Positions 8,335-15,993 of a stretch of DNA of 64,000 nucleotides are shown one piece after another; the stretch's first letter is position 1, and each line of letters opens with the position of its first letter. Made by a program: the position numbers and the translations under genes. The stretch comes from Anaerolineae bacterium (lineage in GTDB: Bacteria; Chloroflexota; Anaerolineae; Aggregatilineales; Phototrophicaceae), in NCBI GenBank assembly GCA_022823165.1, contig JAJDXR010000001.1, positions 1-64,000 on the forward strand. The letters run 5' to 3'. The notes beneath the pieces are model-generated. The model was not told where the DNA came from, made no database searches, and worked only from the letters and a program-made list of their open reading frames with translations.

Positions 8335-8446
8335 AATCACCGCTACTGTAACGTAAAATACGCCGCTGGCAAGCGACGGCTGGCGGCGCGGGCATTGCCT
8401 CGGCGCGGCCGCCCAACATAGACAGATTTCCCGTCCGTCTGCTAGG

Positions 8447-9913
8447 ATGGTCACGGTGTCCACTGACTGGGAGTTGAACGTTTTGGCGCGCCGCCTGCTA
8501 ATCCTGCTGCTGATCGCGCAAGTCCTTAGCCACCTCTTATGGCTGTCGCCGGCCGCGCATTCGGGCCAGGTCGCCATTCCCTGGATGATGAATCGGGGCA
8601 GCGCGCTCTTTGACGCCATCTGGGAGCAGCACGCGCCGGGCAGTTCGCTGCTGGGGGCGGCGGCGCAGCAACTGGTCGACATCGACCCGGCGCTGCTGGT
8701 CAAGCTGCTGAATACGCTGCTGCTGGTCGCGCTTACACTCATGATCTACCGGCTGGCGAAATTGCTGGCGGGCTCAGCCGCGGCCGGTTTGCTGGCCGCC
8801 CTGGTCTGGGCTTGGTGGGCGCCTGTCTACGGCAATGTCATGCTCTACTTCGACACGCTGCTGGCGCTCTGTCTCCTGGCCAGCCTGCTGATCGCGTTCC
8901 ACAGCCCCGGGCGCGCCTCGCCGCGGCAAGTCTTGCTAATGGGCTTGCTGATGGGCGCGGCCACCCTGTTCAAGCAGCACGCCTGGCTGGCGGTCGCCTG
9001 CGCGGGCGGCTGGCTGCTGCTGAGCGAGCGCAGCGGCAAAGCCGCGCTGATCTTCGCCGCCGGCGCGCTGGCGCTGCCCCTGCTGCAGTGGCTGGCGCTG
9101 CTGGCGCAAGGCTCGCTGGAAAGTTATATCTACTGGAATTGGACCTTTAATCTGAGCGGTCTGATGGACGGCGAGCCGCTGGACGGCGACTTCCTGCGCA
9201 AGCTGCTGCTGAGCAATCTGCTGGTTTTCCCCTTCGCCCTGCTGGCGCTGCGCGGCGCCGGCAAGCGCCAACTGCTGCTGCCGCTGATTTGGCTGGCTAC
9301 GCTGATCACGCTCTATCCGCGCTTCGGCGAAATCCACGCCATGGGGCACCTGCCCTTTGCCGCGGTCATGTCTGGCATCGTGCTGGCCCAGGCGCTGCCA
9401 GGGCTGCCCGCCTGGCGCGCCTGGGATACACCGCGCCTGACGCTGGCCGGTTTGAGCATCGGCATCGGCATCGGCTGGCTGTGGACGGGCGCCGCCAGCT
9501 ATCTGCACAGTCCGCTCGGGCCGGGCGCCATCCTGGCTTACGACGAATTTCGGCTCCTGGCCGCCCAGCTGAACGAGCGTAAAGCAGATGGCGACACCCT
9601 CTTCGCGCTGCCCGAGACCGACAGTACGCCGCAACTGCATCCGCTGACTGACATGCCCGCGCCCGGCTTCTGGGTCAAGGGCTGGCGCTGGTATTTCCGG
9701 GCTGAACGCGTACCGCGGCGTTTCGCCAGCGAATGGGCAGCCGACCCGCCCACCTGGATTGTGGTCTTCCCGACCCTGATACGCGATGACAACATCGGCA
9801 TTCAAGACTTGCTGGCGATTGTCGACGCGCGTTATACGCTGCAATTTGTCGCCGACGAAATCTACGGTCATGGCCGGCCCGAAGTGTATCGGCTTGCCGC
9901 CCTGGACGAATGA
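8447..9913 (+). CDS. multi-pass membrane glycosyltransferase-like protein (GT-C/ArnT type)
   Basis: 488 residues with about ten hydrophobic helices (for example LLILLLIAQVLSHLLWL, AAGLLAALVWAWWAPVYG, ALPLLQWLALLAQGS). A soluble domain of ~120 residues closes the protein. The first loop has IPWMMNRGSALFDAIWEQHAPG, which resembles the acidic loop of PMT/ArnT-like GT-C enzymes that take sugars from polyprenyl phosphate. The family assignment is by architecture only. Its TGA overlaps the ATG of the next gene (ATGA), so the two are translationally coupled. Confidence 0.7.
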   Translation: MVTVSTDWELNVLARRLLILLLIAQVLSHLLWLSPAAHSGQVAIPWMMNRGSALFDAIWEQHAPGSSLLGAAAQQLVDIDPALLVKLLNTLLLVALTLMIYRLAKLLAGSAAAGLLAALVWAWWAPVYGNVMLYFDTLLALCLLASLLIAFHSPGRASPRQVLLMGLLMGAATLFKQHAWLAVACAGGWLLLSERSGKAALIFAAGALALPLLQWLALLAQGSLESYIYWNWTFNLSGLMDGEPLDGDFLRKLLLSNLLVFPFALLALRGAGKRQLLLPLIWLATLITLYPRFGEIHAMGHLPFAAVMSGIVLAQALPGLPAWRAWDTPRLTLAGLSIGIGIGWLWTGAASYLHSPLGPGAILAYDEFRLLAAQLNERKADGDTLFALPETDSTPQLHPLTDMPAPGFWVKGWRWYFRAERVPRRFASEWAADPPTWIVVFPTLIRDDNIGIQDLLAIVDARYTLQFVADEIYGHGRPEVYRLAALDE

Positions 9914-11145
9914 CGCGCCGCATGATTCAGCTTTCACCCCGCGGCAAAGTCGTCTATCAATTACTCAATCTCACGGTCGCCCTGTTGCTGCTCTACGCGG
10001 CCTGTTTGCTGCTGGCGGCGCTGAATCAGCTGCCGGCGCCGCCACTGGAGGGCTGGACGGTCCGCCTGGACCATCTCGCCGGGCAATCCTTCGAATTGCT
10101 GCTGCTGACCGGCTTCCTGGCCGCGAGGCTCATGCTGGCGGACGAGTCGCTTGGCGGCCCCGCGCTTGACCGGTGGCAACTGCTTTGGCTCCCTTTCGTC
10201 GGCGCGACGCTCGCCCTCAGCGCGCTGGGACAATCGCAACTCACAGACGGCCTGACGGCTGTCGCGCTGCTGGCTGTGCTGGCTTGGAGCCGGCGCAGCG
10301 GGGGGGCTTCGACCTGTTTAAGCTGCTGGAGAATTGGCATGCTGCTGATCGCTCTCAGCTCGGCGCTGGCCAGCTTGGGCGTCAGGGACCTCAGCCCGGC
10401 GCTTACGGCGTTTCGAGTCCAGGTCGCCTTCGCCCTTTGCAGCCTGAGCATCGTCTTCTGGCTCATTCCCCGCTACAGCCGCCTGTCGCAAGACTGGGCG
10501 CAGAGCAGTTTGCGAATTACGGCGGTTCTGGTTTTTCTGGGCGGCAGCCTTATCAGCCTCGGTCGCCTGGGTCTGGCCGAGCCAGTCAGCCTGGCCGCCA
10601 CGCCGCTGATCGCCACCTGCTACGTCTTGCTTGGCAGCCACAGCGCCCGCGCCCTGCGCAACCGGGACGAGAACGCCTCGCTGGCGACGCACTGGATAGC
10701 GCTGGCGACGCTATTCTGGTTGGTCGGCGGCGGCTTCCTGGGCGCGCTCAGCATTCAACCGGGCATCGCCCAAGCCGTGCACGGCACGGACTTGGCGGCG
10801 GCGCAGCATTGGCTGGGCGGCTGGGTCAGCCTGGCGATCGCGCTGGGATTCGTCAACGAAGCGGCGGCGGCTCTGCGCGGCGACAATCAGCGCGTGACCG
10901 GTTACATGCCCTACTGGCTGATGGGCTTCGGCGTCGGCTTGGCCAGCATCCTGCAAGTCTGCCGCGGCCTCTTGCAAGTCTATCTGCGCCAGCTGGCGGC
11001 GCTGGAGCCCGCAGCCGAGGCCGAACTGCTGCTGCCGGTAACCAGCCTGTGGCTGCTCTGCCTGCTGGCGGCGGCGGCCGGCATGGCGCTCTACGCCATC
11101 GGCTTCTGGCTGCGGCAGCCGAGGATTCGCGTAGTCGACGGCTAG
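9910..11145 (+). CDS. 12-helix membrane protein, unknown function
   Basis: 411 residues, almost entirely membrane helices, with about twelve hydrophobic segments. The start overlaps the stop of the preceding GT-C-like gene by 4 bases (ATGA), so both are made together. Histidines lie in helices near GTDLAAAQHWLGGWVSLAIALGF and ATHWIALATLFW; the arrangement is faintly like cytochrome-oxidase-subunit-I or NnrS proteins but lacks a full haem/copper ligand set. It could be a transporter or a partner of the GT-C protein. I do not assign a family. Confidence 0.65.
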   Translation: MTRRMIQLSPRGKVVYQLLNLTVALLLLYAACLLLAALNQLPAPPLEGWTVRLDHLAGQSFELLLLTGFLAARLMLADESLGGPALDRWQLLWLPFVGATLALSALGQSQLTDGLTAVALLAVLAWSRRSGGASTCLSCWRIGMLLIALSSALASLGVRDLSPALTAFRVQVAFALCSLSIVFWLIPRYSRLSQDWAQSSLRITAVLVFLGGSLISLGRLGLAEPVSLAATPLIATCYVLLGSHSARALRNRDENASLATHWIALATLFWLVGGGFLGALSIQPGIAQAVHGTDLAAAQHWLGGWVSLAIALGFVNEAAAALRGDNQRVTGYMPYWLMGFGVGLASILQVCRGLLQVYLRQLAALEPAAEAELLLPVTSLWLLCLLAAAAGMALYAIGFWLRQPRIRVVDG

Positions 11146-11519
11146 GCGCGCTCGACCGGCAGGAAGGCCGCTAATATGACACTCGCATAAGCCAGCAGCA
11201 GCCAGGCGCCGAAACTGCCGGCGGCGGCAGCCGGCATATTGGGGAAGAATCTGGCAAAGTCCTGCGTGACGATGGCGTCAAGCGCCATGCCGGAGATGAC
11301 TATTAGCGCAGCCGCTTCAAAGCGCTGGGCGCGATTGAGCTTAGTCCATCGGAACAGAATACGCGCGAGCACGATCATAGCTGCGGCCGTCGCGCACCAT
11401 AACAGCGCCAGCCACAGTGGCTCTTCGGGCTTGAAAAAGAGCTGGCCACCCAGGCGAAATACGACTGTCGCCAGCAGCCAGACAGCGAAACCGATGCCAA
11501 AGAAGAGTCGTCTGTTCAT
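11142..11519 (-). CDS. DUF5367-like small membrane protein
   Basis: 125 residues with four hydrophobic helices: FFGIGFAVWLLATVVFRL, LALLWCATAAAMIVLARIL, FEAAALIVISGMALDAIV and FGAWLLLAYASVILAAFL. The loop TQDFARFFPNMP before the last helix is characteristic of DUF5367 proteins. The biochemical function of the family is unknown. The 3' end overlaps the preceding plus-strand gene by 4 bases. Confidence 0.7.
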   Translation of the reverse strand: MNRRLFFGIGFAVWLLATVVFRLGGQLFFKPEEPLWLALLWCATAAAMIVLARILFRWTKLNRAQRFEAAALIVISGMALDAIVTQDFARFFPNMPAAAAGSFGAWLLLAYASVILAAFLPVERA

Positions 11520-11613
11520 GTTAGCTACCCTATTGCAAAGTTATCTTGCCTCCAAGTTCAGCGAGGGAAGTCGAGGGCGCACATAAACATGATACCCCAA
11601 GGTGTGTCCTGGT

Positions 11614-11633
11614 GGGCGAGCCAAGGCTCGCCC
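11614..11633. repeat. hairpin repeat, GGGCGAGCC-AA-GGCTCGCCC
   Basis: A perfect 9-bp palindrome with a 2-base loop, followed by CCTACGG. The same core recurs at 45455-45474 and, shortened, at 43471-43486; variants with other stems occur at 36403-36423, 36443-36463 and 55948-55968. All are intergenic. The remainder of 11520-11727 contains nothing else recognisable. Confidence 0.7.
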
Positions 11634-11727
11634 CTACGGTTTTCGACATCAATGCAAATGGGAATGGTCGGGTTTCAAAAGCAAGTGGACTCGGTGGCTG
11701 GCCTGCTCATGAATCTCCCGGTCTAAC

Positions 11728-12498
11728 TTAGTCGAGCAAGCGCGGTCGCATCCAGTCAATCTCGGGATAGCCCAGCGCCTCCCATAAGTTCAGCGTCGCC
11801 GACGTATCATAAGGCACGCGCCGCAAATCGACCGCGAGCGCGCCCTCGCGCCATTCCAGCAGCGCCCATTCCGCCCGGCCCGGATTGCCGGCTGACAGCC
11901 CGACGCTGCCAGGGTTGATCACGCGCCAACCGCCGACTGCGCGGTCCATCGCCAGGTGGGTATGCCCGCAGAGCGCCAGCCGCCCTTGCCGGTCCAGCAG
12001 CGCGTCGGCCGCTTCTTCGTCGGCGCTGTCCGGCAGCAAGGCGAGCGCTTCGTCATCGCCGGGTATAGCGTGGATGCCGATGACCCGGCCGTAACCAGCT
12101 ACGTCCTGCCGCAATTCCTTGCCGACAATTTGGCGCAGCAAATCGTAGCCGTCCCAATCCAGCCGGTCCAGATTCCAGGCGAAGACGGCATTCATGCGCC
12201 GGCTATTGTCGCGAAAGGCGTCCAGACCCTCGGGAGCATCCGCCGCTTTGGCGGGCATGCGCTCGCCAGTGACCAGGTAGCGATCGGTGTTGCCGCCGAT
12301 GATTTTGACGACAGCTTCACCCCGCGCCTCACGCAACTGCAGCAGCCTTTGCAGGCATTCCTGCGGCTGCCCGCCTAGAGCCGCCAGATCGCCCAAACAC
12401 CAGACGCGGTCGAAGTCGCCGGCGGCGTCCATATCAGCCAGTACCGCGTCCAGCGCGGGCAAGTTTCCGTGAATATCGGCGAATACGGCGATTCTCAT
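11728..12498 (-). CDS. calcineurin-like metallophosphoesterase
   Basis: 256 residues, the usual length for YfcE/PP2A-like bacterial members. All metal-site motifs are present in order: FADIHGNLPAL (D-x-H), WCLGDLAALGG (GD), IIGGNTDRYL (G-N-T-D), HAIPGDDE (His) and LCGHTHLAMDR (G-H-x-H), then INPGSVG. This is a two-metal phosphodiesterase or phosphatase; the substrate is unknown. It is transcribed away from the cysteine synthase leader region, sharing the 350-base gap with it. Confidence 0.9.
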   Translation of the reverse strand: MRIAVFADIHGNLPALDAVLADMDAAGDFDRVWCLGDLAALGGQPQECLQRLLQLREARGEAVVKIIGGNTDRYLVTGERMPAKAADAPEGLDAFRDNSRRMNAVFAWNLDRLDWDGYDLLRQIVGKELRQDVAGYGRVIGIHAIPGDDEALALLPDSADEEAADALLDRQGRLALCGHTHLAMDRAVGGWRVINPGSVGLSAGNPGRAEWALLEWREGALAVDLRRVPYDTSATLNLWEALGYPEIDWMRPRLLD

Positions 12499-12608
12499 AG
12501 GGGTTAGCTGTCCTTGTCTGAGTCGTCCTTGATAGCCGAGTGTACCATGATTGACCGCCGCGGACGCGTAAGAATCTACGCTGCGTCCGCGTCATACCAG
12601 CGGAGCGA

Positions 12609-12637
12609 TTGACAGATAGCGCATCTGTCGTTATGCT
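12609..12637 (+). promoter_or_regulatory. sigma-70 promoter of the cysteine synthase transcript, with inverted repeat
   Basis: The -35 box TTGACA (12609-12614) is a perfect consensus. A 17-base spacer separates it from the -10 box TATGCT (12632-12637). The spacer contains ACAGAT-AGCGC-ATCTGT (12612-12628), a perfect 6-bp inverted repeat that could be a repressor site. Transcription would start near 12644, about 28 bases before the leader peptide. Confidence 0.6.
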
Positions 12638-12671
12638 CTCGGCGAGCGCAAAGGGTCGGGAGATCCACATC

Positions 12672-12728
12672 ATGCTTCAGAGTTGTTGTTGCTGTTTTCA
12701 GAGCCGGGAGCCGAGCCGCCTGAGATAA
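12672..12728 (+). CDS. poly-cysteine leader peptide (18 aa)
   Basis: An ATG at 12672 with GGGAG nine bases upstream opens an 18-codon frame reading MLQSCCCCFQSREPSRLR, then TAA at 12726-12728. Four consecutive Cys codons sit between a strong promoter and a cysteine synthase gene. Short frames with runs of Cys codons are known in mycobacteria as cysteine-responsive attenuators, where ribosome stalling at Cys codons when cysteine is scarce changes mRNA folding. Here the target gene makes cysteine, so the logic fits. The peptide itself is probably only a sensor. Expression is inferred, not shown. Confidence 0.65.
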   Translation: MLQSCCCCFQSREPSRLR

Positions 12729-12791
12729 CAGCCACACGAACGAGCGAAACACAAGTCAACTGGCAGAGGCGAGCGAGGCGCCGGCAATCGG

Positions 12792-12827
12792 AAGCCGCGC
12801 GGCGCTTACCCGCAAGTTGGCTTTTTT
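12792..12827 (+). terminator. terminator-like hairpin between leader peptide and cysteine synthase
   Basis: AAGCC-GCG pairs with CGC-(AAGTT bulge)-GGCTT, followed at once by a run of six T ending at 12827. A second pairing, GCGCCG with CGGCGC (about 12778-12805), overlaps the stem and could compete with it. The hairpin lies 25 bases before the cysteine synthase ATG, as expected for an attenuator. The stem is imperfect, so folding should be computed. Confidence 0.45.
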
Positions 12828-12851
12828 GTTGAAGGGGGAACTGAGCGGCGA

Positions 12852-13811
12852 ATGACCCTAACAGCGAATGTCGAATCATTGACTGACGTCGATGACTCCG
12901 CGCGGAATATCGAGCGGCAGATCGGCAATACGCCACTGCTGAGCTTCCGGCGCGTCACCCAGGAGCTGCCGGCGGAGGTGCGTGTGCTGGCCAAAGCCGA
13001 GTGGCAGAACCCCGGCGGCAGCGTCAAAGACCGCGCGGCTTACGGGATCATCCGCAGCGCCGAAGCCGACGGCCGGCTGCGCCCGGGCAAAACCATCCTC
13101 GATAGCACCAGCGGCAACACCGGCATCGCCTACGCCATGATCGCCGCCGCCAAAGATTACCGCGTCAAGCTGATGCTGCCCGAAAATGTCAGCCCGGAGC
13201 GCGTTTCTATCTTGCGCGCCTACGATGTCGACCTGGTGTTTACCGACCCGCTCGAAGGCTCCGATGGCGCGCTGAAAGCCGTGAGCGCATTGGCCGCGCG
13301 CGAGCCGGAGCGCTATTTCTATGCCGACCAGTACAACAATCCCGCCAACTGGCAGGCGCACTACGACGGCACCGGCGTCGAAATCTGGCGGCAGACGCGC
13401 GGGGCGGCGACGCATTTCGTGGCCGGCTTGGGCACCAGCGGCACGCTAATGGGAGCGGGGCGGCGGCTGAAAGCCTACGACTCGGCGCTGGAGATCGTCT
13501 CGGTTGAGCCGGACTCGCCCTTTCACGGCTTGGAGGGGCTGAAGCACATGGCGACCGCCATCCAGCCCGGCATCTACGACGGAGACTTGGCCGATCGCCG
13601 GCTGTCCGTGCGCACGGAAGAAGCGCATGCCATGGCGCTGCGGCTGGCGCGAGAAGAGGGCTATCTGGTGGGCATCAGCGCGGCCGCGGCTATGGTCGGC
13701 GCCATGCGCGTGGCTGAGGACCTGGCCGAGCGCGAGCAAAGCGGCACGGTGGTGACACTCTTCCCGGACAACGCCTACAAATACCTCAACGAAGCCTTCT
13801 GGCGGGGGTAG
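12852..13811 (+). CDS. cysteine synthase family protein (PLP-dependent)
   Basis: 319 residues, matching CysK/CysM-type enzymes. The PLP lysine is in NPGGSVKDRAA. The substrate loop is LDSTSGNTGIAYA, the phosphate-binding loop is GLGTSGTLMGAG, and ISAAAAM stands near the C-terminus. The enzyme replaces the side-chain group of O-acetyl- or O-phosphoserine with sulfide or a sulfur carrier to make cysteine. IERQIGNTPLLSF is the usual N-terminal start. It lies directly behind a promoter, a Cys-rich leader peptide and a terminator-like hairpin, so it is probably controlled by cysteine supply. CysK, CysM or a thiocarboxylate-dependent subtype cannot be separated by eye. Confidence 0.9.
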   Translation: MTLTANVESLTDVDDSARNIERQIGNTPLLSFRRVTQELPAEVRVLAKAEWQNPGGSVKDRAAYGIIRSAEADGRLRPGKTILDSTSGNTGIAYAMIAAAKDYRVKLMLPENVSPERVSILRAYDVDLVFTDPLEGSDGALKAVSALAAREPERYFYADQYNNPANWQAHYDGTGVEIWRQTRGAATHFVAGLGTSGTLMGAGRRLKAYDSALEIVSVEPDSPFHGLEGLKHMATAIQPGIYDGDLADRRLSVRTEEAHAMALRLAREEGYLVGISAAAAMVGAMRVAEDLAEREQSGTVVTLFPDNAYKYLNEAFWRG

Positions 13812-13869
13812 CGCTTGCGGCGAATTCACCGCCAAGACACAGAACCATAAACTGACGGGTCATCTACAG

Positions 13870-14040
13870 CTTTGCCACCGAGTACACAGAGGATAAAAGA
13901 GGGCGCAGAGTCAAGCTGTTTAGTCGTTTTAAAGCAGCGTCAATTGCTATCAGACTGATGGCGACATAATTTGCGCAAGCGTCAGAACAATTTCAAGACC
14001 TCTGTGCCCTCAGCAGCTCTCGGTGTACTCGGTGGCAAAG
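13870..14040. repeat. MITE-like element, copy 1
   Basis: CTTTGCCACCGAGTACAC at the left end is matched by its reverse complement at the right end (GTGTACTCGGTGGCAAAG). A second inner pair, GAGGGCGCAGAG and CTCTGTGCCCTC, lies about 25 bases inside each end. The element is about 171 bp with no coding capacity. A related element with similar ends lies at 15764-15931. Confidence 0.65.
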
Positions 14041-14090
14041 TGTGTGTTTCGTCTGAATCGTTTACGTTTTCGCGGCTTAGCGCGTTCGGA

Positions 14091-14522
14091 CTAACCCGCC
14101 GCTTTACGGTCGTAATTGACAATCTTGTCCCACTCGTCCGCCGTCGAGCGCGCCACAAAAGCTACCACCGGCTCGCTGTCGCTCAAGTTGAAGACCTCGT
14201 GCGGGATACCCGGCTCAATGAAGATGAAGTCGCCGGCGCTGTTATCCACCACCTGCTTGCAGCCCTCGCCGTATTCATGTCGCACTTCGCCCTCGACAAT
14301 ATAGAGCATGACCTCGAAGCCGACGTGGATATGCGCGTAGGCCACGCCGCCGGGCGGAATGGTGGCCACGTTGATCGATAATTCCTTGGCCTTGACATTC
14401 TTGCTCGATAGCCCGGTCTTGTAGTGGATGCCGTTCCAGTCGCGCGTGTTGCCGCCGCCGCGCAAGACGCTGATGCCGTCGTCGCCTTCGACCAGCGCGC
14501 GTAGATCATGTGTTTCGCTCAT
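14091..14522 (-). CDS. cupin domain protein
   Basis: 143 residues from the ATG at 14522; an ATG at 14543 would add 7. It is a single conserved beta-barrel. Motif 1 is GGVAYAHIHVGFEVMLYIVEG, with His-x-His and Glu as metal ligands. Motif 2 is AGDFIFIEPGIPHEVFNL, with the third His. Such small cupins bind Fe or Mn and act as isomerases, dioxygenases or sugar-binding modules. The protein is probably cytoplasmic and monocistronic. Confidence 0.85.
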   Translation of the reverse strand: MSETHDLRALVEGDDGISVLRGGGNTRDWNGIHYKTGLSSKNVKAKELSINVATIPPGGVAYAHIHVGFEVMLYIVEGEVRHEYGEGCKQVVDNSAGDFIFIEPGIPHEVFNLSDSEPVVAFVARSTADEWDKIVNYDRKAAG

Positions 14523-14679
14523 TGCTTCCGCTCCGCCTCCCATTGCCTAATCCGCGCAAGTATAGCTAAGATAGGGTGGTCAATCCATATAAATGGGCAG
14601 GACAATATCGTAGCAACTGGACGGGCCTCTCGGCGAGGCGTCCCTACATGATTCAAGAAAAGTACAGGGAGGAGATCCC

Positions 14680-15210
14680 ATGCGCGCCAGAATCGGCATA
14701 TTGACCGTCTCCGACCGCGCCTATCGCAGCGTCTATGAAGACCTGGGTGGGCCGGCGATTCGCGACTACATGAGCGAAGTGCTGACCAACGAGTGGGAGC
14801 CGGTCGCGCAGGTCGTGCCTGATGAGCTGGACGCGATTCAGGCGGCGCTGATTCGCCTGGTGGATGATGAAGCGTGCAGCCTGGTCGTCACCACCGGCGG
14901 CACCGGACCCGCCGCGCGCGATATCACGCCGGAAGCGACCGAAGCTGTCTGCGCCAAGATGATGCCGGGCTTCGGCGAGCTGATGCGGAAGGTCTCGCTG
15001 CAATATGTGCCGACCGCCATCCTGTCGCGGCAGACGGCGGGGGTACGCGGCAAGGCGCTGATCGTCAACTTGCCCGGCAAACCGAGCGCCATCCGCGATT
15101 GCCTGGACGCGGTCATGCCGGCCATCCCCTATTGCATCGACCTGATCGAGGGCGCTTATCTGACGACTGACGAAAGCCGAGTTGTAGCTTTCCGGCCGAA
15201 ATCGAAATGA
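14680..15210 (+). CDS. mogA: molybdopterin adenylyltransferase
   Basis: 176 residues with the MoaB/MogA fold: RIGILTVSDRAYRS, VVTTGGTGPAARDITPEAT (the conserved TTGGTG nucleotide loop), MPGFGELMRK and the C-terminal LPGKPSAIRDCLDAVMPAIPY. MogA adenylylates molybdopterin before molybdenum insertion. A GGAGGAG site lies 5-9 bases before the ATG. The window also contains a molybdenum hydroxylase large subunit at 52158-54452 that would need this cofactor. The last 16 codons are repeated in decayed form 272 bases downstream. Confidence 0.9.
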   Translation: MRARIGILTVSDRAYRSVYEDLGGPAIRDYMSEVLTNEWEPVAQVVPDELDAIQAALIRLVDDEACSLVVTTGGTGPAARDITPEATEAVCAKMMPGFGELMRKVSLQYVPTAILSRQTAGVRGKALIVNLPGKPSAIRDCLDAVMPAIPYCIDLIEGAYLTTDESRVVAFRPKSK

Positions 15211-15431
15211 TTCTGTCGCGAGCGCGCTACCTGCACTCGCATCGTCATAAATGACATGAACAGCGAAGGGGAGCAGGAATAGCAAAGGAGATAATAGCGG
15301 CAAGACGATGAGCGAGATTCCGATCGCGGAAATTCGCCTATGTCCTTTGTACTTTTTCGTTTTCATCACTCTAATTACACTTAAGCGCTGACAAGTGCGT
15401 AGATCTTGGAATATTCTGCCGAATTGAGTGC

Positions 15432-15480
15432 CTGACGACCGACGAAAACCGAGTGGCGGCTTTCCGACCGAAGGTCGAAA
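15432..15480 (+). pseudogene. duplicated 3' end of mogA
   Basis: Bases 15432-15480 read LTTDENRVAAFRPK in one frame, against LTTDESRVVAFRPK at the very end of mogA (15160-15208). The similarity starts abruptly, with no upstream MogA domain. It is a fragment of a paralogue or of a rearranged tandem copy. Confidence 0.6.
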
Positions 15481-15600
15481 TAGCCCAAGCTGCAATCGCC
15501 GCAGAAACCACAGCCGCGACCTGTCAAGTCGCCCATTCGTCTGGCGCGATATTCACATGTGGGCGAGCTGCCGGCAATCGGCTCTACTACCCATGATTTC

Positions 15601-15735
15601 GGAAGTGGTGAATTTCGTGGATATAATTCCCTTTTCGTACACGGCACAGATTATTCTGCCACCGAGTACACAGAGGCAGGATCCATCCGGTCATGCAAAA
15701 TTTGATTGGAAATTCGAAGCCATCGTGGGCGAGCC
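15601..15735 (+). repeat. GGGAGTGGTGAAT-family repeat, full copy
   Basis: It begins GGAAGTGGTGAATTTCGTGG, continues through ATATAATTCCC, then CCACCGAGTACACAGAGGCA and a tail ending ATCGTGGGCG. It aligns over its whole length with 49883-50012. Partial copies lie at 23793-23872, 40912-40985 and 50784-50835, and an inverted end at 41105-41133. It has no coding capacity. Confidence 0.65.
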
Positions 15736-15763
15736 GATAGATCAGATTCTCTACTAGGCAAAT

Positions 15764-15931
15764 CTTGCCACAGAGGCAAAAGAGGATACACAGAGGGCAC
15801 AGAGAGTTTTGTATTGGTTCTAAATAGTCGCATTCAATGCCATTATCCGTCACATAGACACTGTCGCTGGCAGACAATCATTAAAAGCTTTACTCGGTGT
15901 ACTCTGTGTATCCTGTGTAATCTTTGGTAAG
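15764..15931. repeat. MITE-like element, copy 2
   Basis: The left end is CTTGCCACAGAGGCAAAAGA, then GGATACACAGAGG. The right end carries the inverted counterpart (CTCTGTGTATCC ... CTTTGGTAAG). About 168 bp, with an AT-rich centre and no coding capacity. It is related to 13870-14040. Confidence 0.55.
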
Positions 15932-15993
15932 CATTTGCATGACTTATTCGCAATTACTTCTGTGGTAAGAACTGCTCAGTTCGAAACGCGTTT

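Larger units (their letters stand above)
15211..15993. other. long intergenic region made of repeats and gene debris
   Basis: 783 bases without a supported gene. It holds a decayed copy of the mogA tail (15432-15480), a GGGAGTGGTGAAT-family element (15601-15735) and a MITE-like element (15764-15931). A short hydrophobic reading frame on the minus strand from the ATG at 15366 (MKTKKYKGHRRISAIG and a membrane-like segment) has no ribosome site and runs into antisense mogA, so it is at most a relic. Confidence 0.6.

Noticed and set aside
14653..15495. Minus-strand frame with a hydrophobic segment (MKTKKYKGHRRISAIG)
   Set aside because: Most of it is antisense to mogA. The hydrophobic part has no Shine-Dalgarno site and no natural end; kept only as a possible relic.
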